A stretch of DNA of 64,000 nucleotides, taken from Mytilus galloprovincialis. Its lineage: Eukaryota; Mollusca; Bivalvia; Mytilida; Mytilidae. The DNA lies in the NCBI RefSeq assembly GCF_965363235.1, contig NC_134851.1:21108347-21172346 (forward strand), in the 5' to 3' direction. Positions 11,244 through 22,356 of this stretch are shown piece by piece; position 1 is the stretch's first letter, and every line of letters begins with the position of its first letter. A program made the translations under genes and the position numbers. The notes below the pieces were generated by a model. That model had not been told where the DNA came from. It saw nothing but the letters and a program-made list of their open reading frames with translations, and did no database searches.

Positions 11244-11632
11244 TTGTCCATTTTCAAACGTATTTTATTTGCAGCAATAATCGGATTCTGTACAAAATGG
11301 GGTTTCTAAATGATAGACGGATCATTTTGCAGTTGATTTTCAACTATTATAGTAGAACAATTCTTCAGGCATATTCTAAATATGACTAGGGGTTTTGCCA
11401 CTGCAGAAATGTCACACTTTTTGTCTACAGTTTTCAACTACCAGCACATAACAAGTGCTGATTTTTTGTAGATTTTTTTAATTGGATCCATTTTTTTTGC
11501 ATTTGGCAATAAAGACTAACCCACTTTGATATTTAAACAATGTTTATTCTCCATATTTGCATGATTTCTTTATTTTTTAATTGGATAAACACTATTGACC
11601 CTAAAATTTCACTAGCGAATTCCTGCCCATAT

Positions 11633-12192
11633 TTTGTATATTTACACCATATCGACTCATTAAACATTGGTTATATTCATTACCCACACTTTATTTAATG
11701 CACATCAATTTTGAGGGTATAAAATTCAATTGAAATTGACAATAATCTCATCAAATCATATGTGAAAAGGGGTGGGGAAGAAAGAACCTCTAGATCTTGG
11801 AACATAATATTGGTACACCCCTAATCATAGTCTGCTATGAAAGATTTATATTCATAGTGAAAGTACATGTATAATCATAATAAATTTTTTAATGCCCCTG
11901 CCACTAGGCAAAGGGGTCATAAAGTGATAATCTTGTCGATCTGTCCATATACATCCCAAAATTGTTTTGATTTTCTAAAAAGTTTGCCTCAACCAAATGT
12001 TATGAAACTTATGCACAATGCTTATTACTGTGGATTCATTATTATTCCTGGGATACTAATTTTCGTGGGTACAATTAACATGAATTTAAATATTCAAGGA
12101 AGAACAAATTAACTTAAGGCTTATATACAGACTTTGGCAAGTTTGATTTTGGGTTTTATGCAGATTTTATAGTTCTCTTCATTTCTTTTAAG
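11633..12192. other. Remainder of transposase intron 1
   Basis: No gene. It contains fragments of interspersed repeats, for example around 11892 (ATGCCCCTGCCACTAGGCAA) and around 12034 (ACTGTGGATTCATTATTATT). Confidence 0.5.
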
Positions 12193-12299
12193 AACTCAAG
12201 GTGAATTGGTACAAGGACCTTTAGATTCATTGGCAGAAAAGAATATTGATGTGTCAGATGTAGAAAACATAGATCCAATTGAAGATAAAAGTTTCTATG
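12193..12299 (+). CDS. Middle exon of THAP-DDE transposase
   Basis: A 107-bp exon between TTCTTTTAAG and GTAAGA. It completes the codon split at 6557 and ends with one base that the exon at 14124 completes, so all three exons stay in one frame. It encodes a short acidic linker (for example KNIDVSDVENIDPIEDK) with no domain of its own. Confidence 0.65.
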
Positions 12300-12339
12300 G
12301 TAAGAATTTAATAATAATACATGTATGACATACATATAA

Positions 12340-12655
12340 AAAAGATGAATTGGTGTAATTGCCAATGAGACAAGTCTTCACAAGAGACCAAATGACACAG
12401 AAATGAACAACTATAAGTCACCATACAGTCTTCAACAATGAGCAAAGCCCATACCACATAGTCAGCTCAAAAAGACCCAAAATGACAAATGTAAAACAAT
12501 TCAAAGAAAAACTAACGGCCTAATTAATGTACAAATCCATGAACGAAAAAAAAATGTAACACAGCAACAAAGACAACCACGTAATTACAGGATTCTGACT
12601 TGGGACAGGCACATACATACATAATGTAAATGTGGCGGGATCCCAACCCTCCCCT
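12340..12655 (+). repeat. Common mussel repeat (GATGTGGTATGATTGCC family)
   Basis: It follows the family order: TTGCCAATGAGACAA, AAATGACACAGA, GTCACCATACAGTCTTCAAC, AACTAACGGCCTAATT and GGCGGGATCCCAACCCTCCC. Other copies or fragments occur in this window at 23295, 31860, 33775, 34115, 46707, 56692, 57910, 61310 and 63150. The family is very abundant in mussel genomes. Confidence 0.8.
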
Positions 12656-12945
12656 AATATTTAAAGGGAGATAATTGAACTTACAAATACGTAGTTTAAA
12701 ATTGCAATTTGTGACAACAGGTGATATAAGAGCAACTTCTCATTAATGTTACAACTTACAAGGGAGATAATTGATTATGTAAAACGAAATGTAATGTAAT
12801 TATAATTGAGGAGGGGTTCATTCAGCAATTTACCCTTATTTTATGGGAAAGCATGGATAAATGCAGGATATCCAATTACATTTGACAACATTCTGGTGTA
12901 AATTTATTTATTAAATCACTTTTTCATGTATGGTTTAAAATGTTG

Positions 12946-13116
12946 TACTGTAAATTCAGAAATTATTGCGTGCAGTTATTATTGCGATTTTGTCATTTTA
13001 GACTTAAATGCGATTTTAATTTTTACGATTTTGAGAAAAATCCGGTTAAATTCATATAAAATATTTCAAAATGCGAGTTTAAATTATTTCTTTTATTTAT
13101 TTCTGAATTTACAGTA
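12946..13116. mobile_element. 171-bp MITE, TA-type ends
   Basis: TACTGTAAATTCAGAAAT at the left and its exact complement at the right (13099-13116). TA lies at both outer edges, which fits a Tc1/mariner-like TA target site. A diverged fragment of the same end lies near 61083. Its right end overlaps the last codons and stop of the YqaJ gene. Confidence 0.8.
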
Positions 13117-13879
13117 TATAAAATTTTGACAGTTTATCAACTAAGGCTTTCATGGTGATTTCATGAGGGTAGATTCTTTCTATGCCAATGTCCTGTTTTG
13201 TATATGTAACAAAGTCACAAAAAGGTGCACCTGTGGTTAAAAGTTGTCCTTGCACTTGAAACCAGTGTTTATGATTCTGAATTAATGTGAAAGAATTACC
13301 ACTGGCATTTGGCTTCAAAAAGAAATCAGCTCTTTCATCACACGCTTCCTTCAATGTCATATTCCTTACTGAATATGGGCATTTAATTTCGATAATTCCA
13401 GTTTCAGTTTTGTCACATACGACTGCATCTGGGGTTGAACCAATAAAAGGAAGATCTGGTTGAACAAGTCCTATATCATGAATATGATTTCCTGATTGTT
13501 TAATATACATTTGCTTAGCAATAGTTTCATTTGATGTTCCATATGAGGTTGCTAGTGATGTAAATTGTTTACTTTTAAAAGTATTTTTCAAAAATTTATC
13601 ATTAATGTCTTTCTTTCTTAACATTACAGCACCAAAGTTTGAAGCTGTAATGCGGTTTTCTCTATGTTGAAACCATGCTGTTGAATTTGACTGTTTTCTT
13701 GTTTCCTTTTCTATAGTAATGGCTTCTGTTTTGGTGATATTTGAAGCAATCCATTCAGTCTTCATTTGGTCCATTGCTGACATATCTATGCATTGCGGTA
13801 GTGGTTTTGGAAACACAATATCCCCACATATGTCGGAATTTTCCTCTCTTGGTTGGAATATCGGTGTCATTAATGGTTT
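13109..13879 (-). CDS. YqaJ-type (lambda exonuclease-like) nuclease, last exon
   Basis: This exon of about 256 codons starts at an acceptor (ATTACATTGCAG, then AAACCA). It encodes a YqaJ/viral-recombinase nuclease of the PD-(D/E)xK fold. Visible signatures are RENRITASNFGAV (substrate-binding Arg region), GSTPDAVV with the metal-binding Asp, GIIEIKCPY with the E-x-K catalytic pair, and WFQVQGQLLTTG with the conserved Gln residues. All catalytic residues are present, so the domain could be active on DNA ends. The stop codon lies in the end of an inserted MITE. The gene runs antiparallel to the DDE transposase and lies in its second intron. DNA transposons of the ISL2EU group are known to pair a DDE transposase with such a nuclease, so I infer that the two genes belong to one transposon family. 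Confidence 0.8.
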   Translation of the reverse strand, partial: KPLMTPIFQPREENSDICGDIVFPKPLPQCIDMSAMDQMKTEWIASNITKTEAITIEKETRKQSNSTAWFQHRENRITASNFGAVMLRKKDINDKFLKNTFKSKQFTSLATSYGTSNETIAKQMYIKQSGNHIHDIGLVQPDLPFIGSTPDAVVCDKTETGIIEIKCPYSVRNMTLKEACDERADFFLKPNASGNSFTLIQNHKHWFQVQGQLLTTGAPFCDFVTYTKQDIGIERIYPHEITMKALVDKLSKFYIL

Positions 13880-14123
13880 CTGCAATGTAATATTAATAAG
13901 GATAATTCAATATTGTTTATAATACATAGCACATTTTAAATCATTACAATACATATGCACAATTCTTATATGATTTACAAGTACTTAAATCTGATTGATC
14001 CATTAGAGTATACCCTGTCAAAAAGTATTACAGTAAATATCTGAAATACATTTTACTGCAAACATATTTTTTCAATATTTAAATTGAAAATATAAGTGGT
14101 TTTTTTTTGGTTTTTTTTTACAG

Positions 14124-15202
14124 GTGTAGAACCTCTGGACATGTTAGCTATGGCTGCAGAAAACAAAGCACTGACTGAAAACTATGCCAAGCTTGTGCTA
14201 GAAAATGTAAATTTGCAGCAGCAACTTTCAAGTTGTAAAAAAAAGAAAAAAGAAAAAAGTATTATAATAGAAAAATCCTTTGGTTGTGAAAAGTTAAATA
14301 GTAAACAGTACCAGTACTACACAGGATTTTCCAAAGATCGGTTTGACGATATATTAAAATTTCTTGTGCCTAGAGAGGGAGAGGACATTATAAAATGGAC
14401 AAAAGCTATAAGTGGATCTAAGCAGTTAAGTACCAAAGACCAACTGCTTTTGGTGATGATCAAATTGAGACAAAACTTTGACTTTTCACACATTGCAAAT
14501 TTATTCAATTTATCAACACAGGATTGCAGTGTCATATTTTTGAACTGGATAAATTATATGTTTCACAGACTAGGTTCACTTGTCATTTGGCCACATAGAG
14601 ATCACATCATTGAACATATGCCACCAACTTTTAAACAGGACTTCCCAAATAGTTTGGTCATTATTGATGGCACAGAAGTTAAAATTCAGAAACCCAGTTC
14701 ATTACATCGTCAAAGTCAGTGTTATTCTGATTACAAATCATGCACAACATTAAAAGGTCTTGTGGGTGTTGACCCAAGAGGATCAATAACCTTTTCATCA
14801 ATGTTATTTGCTGGTTCGATATCTGACAAGGAAATCACCAAGGAGAGTGGATTTTATCGCTTATTGAAGGATTTAATCAGTAGTGGAAAAGTGAATGTAG
14901 GGGATGGAGTAATGGCAGACAAAGGTTTTACGATTGAAAAAGAATTGAAAGAAATTGGTCTGCAACTTAATATACCACCTTTTGCTTCAAGTGGATCGCA
15001 GATGAAATCTGCAGATGTAAACGAGACAATCAAAATAGCTAAACACCGTGTTCATGTTGAGAGGGCCATTGCACGTGTGAAACAATTTAAAATTTTATCT
15101 GGAAGGATAAATCTATCTTTATTTGCTTCAGTTAATCAAATTTGGCTTACATGTTGCTTATTAACAAATTTCATGCCATTCTTGATCCAAGATAAACAAT
15201 GA
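14124..15202 (+). CDS. DDE_Tnp_4 (HARBI1/IS5-like) transposase, main exon
   Basis: The exon starts after the acceptor TTTTTTTACAG and has 358 codons. In order it shows a coiled-coil-like stretch with a lysine run (residues about 10-45), a helix-turn-helix region of the HTH_Tnp_4 kind (about 95-150, LSTKDQLLLVMIKLRQN to CSVIFLNWINYM), and a DDE_Tnp_4 nuclease domain. The catalytic residues are visible: Asp in VIIDGTE, Asp in VMADKGF and Glu in HVERAIARVKQF. No internal stop or frameshift is present. With exons 6385-6557 and 12193-12299 it forms a THAP-plus-DDE protein in one frame; the exon with the first half of THAP is missing or not recognised. The protein would cut and paste its own TIR element in the nucleus. 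Confidence 0.85.
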
Positions 15203-15834
15203 TAAAAGTAATTAAAAAGAAATTCCTGAACATTTTATTCATTTTATTTAATTCTTTATTCAATGTAAATACTATAGAGCATGAAAACAGACATACCAGA
15301 TAAATTTAAAATTTGAACATTAATGAACCATGAAAATGACACTGACAAGACAGATATTTACACTAACAATCAATTCATATATAGACTGCAGAAAGTCACC
15401 TATTCCTTAAAAGATATCTGAAAAACAGACCAAACAAGATTTTTTTTTTCATTTACCAATGAACCATGAAAATGAGGTCAGTGTAGGATGATTAATGCCT
15501 GACGGTCATTCACACATTTCAACCATTTCCATATATATATACACAAATTATAACTGAAACCATGGTCATAATGTTTGAAAAATACACCAAATACACAAAC
15601 AAATAATTTGGCACAATGAACTTTGAACAAGTGATGACACCTCACATTTGGACATGCACAACCATTCCATTCTCCAAATATATGCATATAGTTGCCCCAT
15701 TATTTTGAAAATGGACTTGTGTTTCACTGGTCATTTTGGAGCCCTTTATTGCTTGCTGTTATGTAAAACATGAAAAGAAGGTAGAGGACATTTGACAGGT
15801 GGAAAGTTTAACAACATTATGCATCTGATGTACA
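15203..15834. other. Region downstream of the transposase
   Basis: No gene seen. The area just past the stop is T-rich and could hold a poly(A) site. This stretch lies in the inferred intron of the minus-strand nuclease gene. Confidence 0.5.
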
Positions 15835-16080
15835 ATCCTATATCTAAAAAAATTTAAACTTTCAAGAACCGTAACTCCTGAACGGTAAAAGTCAAAATCG
15901 TCATTATTGAACTTGACCTCCATTTTGTTGTCAGTAACTACATATTAAAATTTTAAAAGGTTTGGTTGAATGCTTCATGAGTAAATGCACGGACAACATT
16001 TGGTTGCCGCCCGCCGTACACCCCCAAATCAATAACGGACATTTTTGACACAAAAATCCGGTTAAAATGTCATAAACCTA
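15835..16080 (+). repeat. Interspersed repeat with CCGCCCGCCGTACACC
   Basis: The order CTGAACGGTAAAAGTCAAAA, CCTCCATTTTGTTGTCAG, GTAAATGCACGGACAAC, CCGCCCGCCGTACACC and AAAAATCCGGTTAAAA is one I recognise as an abundant bivalve repeat. The boundaries are approximate. Confidence 0.5.
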
Positions 16081-16102
16081 TCAGAATCACAACAACTCTT
16101 AC

Positions 16103-16250
16103 ATGATAACTGAGAGGTGATCCAAGTAATTGGGGTCCTACTAGTGTGTCTAAGGTAGTGCTGGATCCCAATTCTTCAACCAGGTACGATATTGGGCTCA
16201 GTTTAAGCTGCTTTAGGTGAATGATATCCTCATCACAGACTTCAATGTTT
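16103..16250 (-). CDS. Probable upstream exon of the YqaJ-type gene
   Basis: A 148-bp open segment between an acceptor (TTGTTTTATAG) and a donor (GTAAGAG). It encodes EVCDEDIIHLKQLKLSPISY and ends LGSPLSYH. It ends in phase 0 and the nuclease exon at 13879 begins in phase 0, so the two can be joined. I recognise no domain. The link rests on phase, strand and spacing only. Confidence 0.5.
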
Positions 16251-16627
16251 CTATAAAACAAGATTAATATACTGGCTACAGTAAAAAAATATGCAAGTGT
16301 TCAGTAAACAAAAATTTGTTGAATGATGTATCTGAACACATAAACAATGATAAAGCATGGTAGAGCTTGGTCATATGAACAATGATTTCAAATTTCAGAA
16401 AGCGCTGAAGTCCATTTAAAAAAAAAAAAATCTTTAAAGGACGACTAAAGTTGATCATAAGTCCTGAACAATTTAGTATATTTACGACCAAGTTTTTTGT
16501 GAAACCGACTCCAGATATGTAGTTCTTCAGAAAAAAAATAAGACGAAAATTAACTACATAAGAACCTGTAACATAATAGGACTGAAATAATAAAATACAT
16601 ATACAAACCAGTAAAGTCTGAAATGGC

Positions 16628-16930
16628 CTATTTCTGTACTCGACTGTACTGATTTTTACTCGACTAGTCTGAATTGGTCTGAATCTTACTTGAAAGTACT
16701 CGACCACAGTCTCAACCATACTCGACTGTACTGATTTGTACTAAACCCTTATTTTTGCCATTGAAATTAGTCTGAACTTGTACTCGACCAGTCTGAAACA
16801 GTCTGTACCCATTCTCGACCTGTACTCGACCTATTTTTTTCAGTCTGAACCATACTCGACCAAAGGTCTGAACCATACTCGACCAAAGTCTGAACAATAC
16901 TCGACCAGTCTGAACCAAACTCGACCAAAA
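16628..16930. repeat. Minisatellite of ACTCGACC and GTCTGAAC blocks
   Basis: Irregular tandem copies of a 15-23 bp unit combining CAGTCTGAAC and (C)ATACTCGACC. At least twelve ACTCGAC or TCTCGAC boxes are present, and the most regular part is 16840-16930. The open frames on both strands here are repeat artefacts. Confidence 0.8.
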
Positions 16931-17334
16931 AACCCTACTTATATTAATTTTAACTGTTTACTAATATAAATTAAAAATTACTTCAATTATTTTAGATTGA
17001 GTTACATCCCTTTGCATCAAAAATGTCATACCTTAATAATAATTAAAAACAAAACATTTTCAAATAAATAATGATTTTATTATTCAAGATATTTCAACAA
17101 AAATACATGAATGTAATACAGAAATTAAAATGTCACTAATATTTAGGATTTGATGAAATGCAAATATATACATAATACATGTAATATGTGAAAGCTATAC
17201 TATTAAAGTAATACAAGAATTAAAAGTATGTTAATGACAGATTAATTTATCAATATACATTGTAGACATATATCTTTTCTGAATATTAAAATATTTTGAT
17301 AAATAGTGTATACTAGTATAATATATACTAAATA

Positions 17335-17660
17335 GAGAATGGAAAAGACATTGTTTAAATACACACACACATACATACACACTTATTGGCTGAAACGTAC
17401 GGAATATATTGTGTTTTTATATTAATATACATACATATACATGATATTTATTGAAGAGAATGGAAATGACATTCAGTTTATATACATTGTTTATATACAC
17501 ACACACATATTGGCTGAAACGTATGTAATATTGTGTTTTTATATTCAATAAATATATACATGATATTTATTACAGAGAATGAATTAATTGTTGTTGGTTG
17601 CTTTACGCAGAATAAACACAACAAGGGAATAAGAAGAGAATGGAAATGATTTTCACAGTT
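17335..17660. repeat. Tandem duplication, unit about 120 bp
   Basis: GAGAATGGAAA begins at 17335, 17456 and 17575 (and again near 17635). Each of the first two units contains a CA-rich tract, TTGGCTGAAACGTA and TTGTGTTTTTATATT. The third unit is partial. Confidence 0.8.
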
Positions 17661-17792
17661 TATACAAATAAATATTTACAAATATTTTTTTATTGGCACA
17701 AACACAATTACAATAATTGGCAAAGGCCCATATTACAGTGCATTACAACAATGAATACAGCATACAGTTACTAGTATTTAAATATGTTATAA

Positions 17793-18098
17793 TTAAGAAG
17801 CTAAAATCTCGTTTCTATACATCAGACATTTATATCTATAAGAACTAGTCACTTTCAGGACTTTTAAAGAATTACTATTAATACATCTATTAATATTTAG
17901 CTGATTTTCACTACAACATGTAGGAAGTATATTTAATATCTGATTTTTAAAGTTAAATCTATAGTTTGAAAAAATTTCACATTTCAGTAAAAAGTGATTT
18001 TCATCTTCTACCTCACCTGATTTACATACATTACAAACTCGTTCGTCAGTGGCTAAACCTAAATATCGCCCCTTTTCAATAGCAAGATTGTGTGCACT
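17793..18098 (-). pseudogene. 3' fragment of a LINE reverse-transcriptase gene
   Basis: The minus-strand frame reads LAIEKGRYLGLATDERVCNVC, then EDENHFLLKCEIFSNYR. This is the C-terminal zinc-knuckle region (C-x2-C...H...C) of non-LTR retrotransposon ORF2 proteins, which follows the RT domain. Everything upstream (18099 and beyond) is CA/TA microsatellite, so the copy is 5'-truncated, as usual for dead LINE insertions. Confidence 0.75.
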
Positions 18099-18736
18099 TA
18101 TATACACATATATATATTCATGAATAGAGAAATGATTTGACATTGTGTGTTGTACACACACACCTATAATATATTGTGTATTTAACACACACACCTATAA
18201 AATACTGACAAAAATGTTTACCTCACAATATATTTTTCAATTTCATATTTAAAAAAGAACTTTCTTTAAAATAAACAGTTTATAATCTAAACATGAAATT
18301 TAATTTATAGATTTATTTCTGCATTCATTTAAATTTATCAGTTTTATTCACTACAAAAAATGGTGCAACAGTACTAATCCATTCAGTTATTAGACATGTT
18401 AGACACTTTTAAAAATTTCGGCGATTTGAGTTTGGTCAATAGAAAGTATATATAAAAGATTGTTTTTTTTTAAAACTAACTTTATATCAAAAGCTAAACA
18501 TAAAAACAATTGAAATTTATAGATTTTAAAAGCGTATATATACATGTTTTACACAAATTGCACAAGTTAAAATTAGCTGTTTCCACTTCCTTTATTTGAA
18601 ATAAAAATCAATACCCATGCAACTCTTCCTAATTGTGTATTTTTTTCCCTCAAAATACGTGAACATGAAACCGGTATTTGAGAAATTAATTCCTATACAT
18701 TGAATAACATGTCTAATTACTAGACAAAATGCTATT
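18099..18736. other. Non-coding stretch with CA/TA tracts
   Basis: ACACACACACC occurs twice near 18150-18190. No gene seen. Confidence 0.5.
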
Positions 18737-19020
18737 AAGGTGGTTCCTAACAATATAGAGAGATAACTCTGTAAAGTCAGCTAAACGTTTTAATTACGTT
18801 GTGTTGTAAAAGGAATATTAAGCTTCTCAATGATCAAAATTGTTGTTTGTCAAACTTCTATATCATAATATGACCAGTGTAATTGCTCTGACAAAATCGT
18901 TGGTTCAGAATTTTTGAAATTTTTATATTTTTGTAAAAGGGTCAAAGTAAATACATTGACAAAATTTTATGAAAATTAAACGAGCCAAATTAATTTTAGT
19001 GAAAGTGTTGGGTACCACCT
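18737..19020. mobile_element. GGTACC-ended MITE (copy 1)
   Basis: The ends are inverted: AAGGTGGTTCCTAACA and GTGTTGGGTACCACCTT. The internal order is GAGATAACTCTGTAAAGTCA, GTTGTGTTGTAAA, GGAATATTAAGCTTCT and GTGAAAGTGTTGGG. Further copies lie at 47436-47671 and 58089-58359, all in the same orientation. Confidence 0.85.
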
Positions 19021-19835
19021 TATCAATATAGTCCCTAACAGCTGCATAATTCCTTGCAGATGTGCAAATGCAAACTTAATGTGCAATATTTTCTAAAAAA
19101 AAGTTTTTAGTGAAGGTGTTGCATCAACAACATTAATAGACAGATTTACAGACATGATAATCCTAAATTATGGGACCTGTATAAAAATTATAGCTTGATC
19201 TTTGATCTATATTATAATTAAATCATAAACCAAATATCAAATCAATATCATTTGGTTGGAACACAATATAGACACGACATGTAAATTTTAGTAATAAACC
19301 TATATATATACCAAATATCAAAATAAAATAGTCATGAATGTTGAAAAAATTTGGTAAATTGACTTTCCAGGCAGACAAATTGGACAGACAGATTTGTTCC
19401 CTTGGCATTTCTAGTAGAGGACTAACAAATTACATATATATATATACATTCTCAACAATACAATATGAACATTTATATTTTAAAAAAGTTTGGATAGTTT
19501 TTCTTTGATGACTTGGTGGTGTTCTTGGCTATATTCTGTCTTTCCTAATGAATAAAAAAGAGCTGAAAGCTCTGAGGAAAAATGACGCCACTGTCTCTAA
19601 TATTGCGATAGTTTTTATGCAAGTCTTGATTTTCACATACCTTAATTAGTTTAACAATGCAACATGTCTCGTAAGCATATAATTGATATTTGTATATGTG
19701 TGTGTGTGAAGTGAAGGTGACAACTGGCTGTGTTTTTTTTTTAAGACAAATGAATAGGTCAAGACTACCTGAATTGTACAAATAAATACCGTAGAAAGGC
19801 TTGTATATTTCTCACTGGTACATAGTCTGAATCCG
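19021..19835. other. Non-coding stretch
   Basis: No gene recognised; the small minus-strand frames have no domain or splice context. A (TG)n tract lies near 19697. Confidence 0.5.
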
Positions 19836-20545
19836 TGTCCGTTCGCGCCCATTCACGTTTGCGCCCACTCATGTTCGCCCCCTTTCACTTTCACACCCTA
19901 CATGTTCGCACCCAATCTTAATTGGTTTTGTGTTTAATAACTCTGTAAGCAAGTGTTTTCTTATAAGTATAATTGTTGTCATTGTCTCAAAAATAAAGTG
20001 TTGAATAAATCTTAATCATGTTTTGGATAGGGTATTGTTAAAAATAATAATAATCCTTTCTAAATAAAGTGGTATTTTGTCAACGTTTTATTTTGTGTTG
20101 AGTAACTCTTAATCATGTTTTTGTTAGTGTATTGCTATAACTTTGTTTCATTGACTGTTTCAAAATGAAGTGAGATTCTGACTATGTTTTTTTCTGTGTG
20201 TTGAATAAATTTTATCATGTTTTGGTTATAATAGTGGATTGCTATATTTTAGTTCCTATATTTTATTGCTTCGTTGTTTCAGATCAAAGGGACCAAGCTG
20301 TTAAAAACAATTATCTTTTGTGTTTTTCCTTTAAAATCTTCAATGTTTTACTCATACCAAGCTATAAATACATTCAGTATTTACACCAAAGCAATTTAAA
20401 ACAACAATCATGATTTTCGAATTATTCAACTTGAATTTGAATTAAAATTGGGCGCGAATGAGTAGAGTGCGAACGGACCTTGGGTGCGAACGTGCGAGCT
20501 GCGAACATGTAGGGTGCGAAAGTGTATTGGGCGCGAACAGACCTG
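19836..20545. mobile_element. Element with GTTCGCRCCC short-repeat ends (copy 1)
   Basis: The left end holds four spaced units of GTTCGCGCCCA / GTTCGCACCC (19836-19915). The right end holds the same units in inverse orientation (GGGCGCGAA, GGGTGCGAA, 20450-20540). The T-rich core has no gene but shares GGGACCAAGCTGTTAAAAAC with the second copy at 48640-49280. Confidence 0.75.
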
Positions 20546-20657
20546 ATACCACAGTCTGAACCCCCTTCTCCCACAAAATATTAAGTAAATAATCTTTTTG
20601 TTACTGTTATCAAAGGTCTAATGAAACTCAGGTAATTTCAAACATTTGTCAAAGAAT

Positions 20658-20752
20658 TCTAGTCAAACCGGTACCTGGTTAAATTGGCACCTGGACAAAT
20701 CAGCACCTGGTTAAATCGACACCTGATATAGTCAATTCGTCACCCATGTTAA
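20658..20752. repeat. GGCACCTGGTTAAATT short tandem repeats
   Basis: Four to five units of about 16 bp. The inverse of the same unit (AATTTAACCAGGTGCCGAC) lies at 24588-24606, just outside the right arm of the 21455-24612 fold-back element. This could therefore be the displaced outer left end of that element. Confidence 0.6.
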
Positions 20753-20956
20753 ATATATATTTTTAACAGTATTTTAAGCAAAAAGAGTAAAAATAAGAAA
20801 GGGTTTGCCAGAATTTTTTTCAGTATTGAAGCAAAAAGAGTTAAATTCTCTAACTTTCACATTTTTGGGTGTTCATGTACATTTTGTATATATTTATTTT
20901 TCTCAACTAAATGACTTTTTTGGTGTATTTTTAATGATATATAATGTATATATGAG

Positions 20957-21103
20957 TAGTCCAAATAATTATTACGTCTGGCAAGGCTTTTTTTTATTTC
21001 ATTCTGGGACACCTTCCTATGACCGCAAGGCTATGTTAATTTTTATCTGGGATGCCCAGAAAAAAAAAAATATCCTACCCAGACGTCATAATTATTTGGA
21101 CTA
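20957..21103. mobile_element. 147-bp MITE with 25-bp inverted ends
   Basis: It starts TAGTCCAAATAATTATTACG and ends with the matching complement (CGTCATAATTATTTGGACTA); the arms continue inward through TCTGG. The middle is T/A homopolymer-rich. It has no coding capacity. Confidence 0.8.
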
Positions 21104-22356
21104 ATACATGAGATATTGGATATTTTTATGCACTATTTTAACCAGTTGAGCATTTTACAGGATTGTTGGTTTAATGCTGTTTAAATTTTACTGAAAAAAC
21201 ACCTTAAATTTGCTAATTATTTGGCATGAAAGTTTGATTTATTGAAAGGGACTCATAGTTTTCCATTTTATTTTAATAATTGTCTAATTGTTAAAACAAC
21301 AGTTGGGTAAGGGATTCGTTGTTTACCTTTATACACAACAACATATTCACTTTGGTTTCCTTATTTTATACCTAAATACACAACAACATATTCACTATGT
21401 ACTTGGTAACAGTTATTAATTAATTGAATAGAAAATATTATAACAAATATTATTGGATGCCGAATTGACGTCAAATAGGGGGTACTTATAAAGTGAGAAA
21501 CGGAATCGAAACGAAACGAAACGAAATATAACGAAACGAAACGAAATATAACGAAACGAAACGAAATACAACGAAACGCAACGAAATATAATGAAACGAT
21601 ATGAAAAAATGAAGAAACGAAATGGAAAATGAAGAAACGAAATTCAACGAAATGAATCTGACCCTTATGATATGCAATTGTGTGGTGCTGTTGATGTAGT
21701 TATCATTGTTACAACCACGTTAAAACAGTATCTATACTATTAAACGAGAAGACCTCATTTTGGGTGTCGCTTCTCTTCTTTCCACAATAAATTAATCATC
21801 ATGCTTCTGTGTCCTATGGGTTCAGTGCATAATCGCATTTGTCATCCATTCATATGATTATTCAGATTAAGTTATTTTGGGTGAAAAACGAGAAAAAAGA
21901 CGTCCGGATATGTTTCCGTCATTGGGCGAAATTTTAAGTCAGATTAGACTTCCGGTTTGCGTTTTTCTGTATACTTTGAACATACATTAATACTACGAAT
22001 ACAGTGTATTTTCTGTCTTATATCCGTCATTGGACGAAATTAAAGTCAGATTAGACCTCCGGTTTGCGTTTTTCTTTTTACTTTGAAACAAATGCATATA
22101 CTACGAATAAAGTGTATTTTCTGTCTGATATCATTTTCAAGTTTACTATCCACGGCAGTCACAGGGTTTATGTAATAGGGAGGGTCTGAATAATATATCA
22201 ATGACCGCTGTGGATCAATTATTAAACTGAGAATTGACTGTAAAAAGAAAATACACTTTCAGGACGTCTGGAGCGGGTGTTTTTCATCTTGGAATTTTGG
22301 ATCCCAAATGCTCTTCAACTTTGCACTTGTTTGGCTTAATAAATATTTTGATATGA

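Larger units (their letters stand above)
6636..11632. mobile_element. 5-kb non-coding TIR element inside a transposase intron
   Basis: ATATGGGCAGGAATTCGCTA at 6636 is matched by its exact complement ending at 11632, with TAGCGAATTCCTGCCC. Without it the surrounding intron would be about 0.6 kb, which supports a later insertion. The target duplication is unclear; ATAT flanks both GGGC ends but may belong to the inverted repeat. No open frame longer than about 90 codons is present. The element contains a box array (below) and a minisatellite, so it is probably non-autonomous. Confidence 0.65.

Noticed and set aside
16712..16969. Open frames on both strands with TRPKSEQYSTS-like repeats
   Set aside because: Both come from the ACTCGACC minisatellite.
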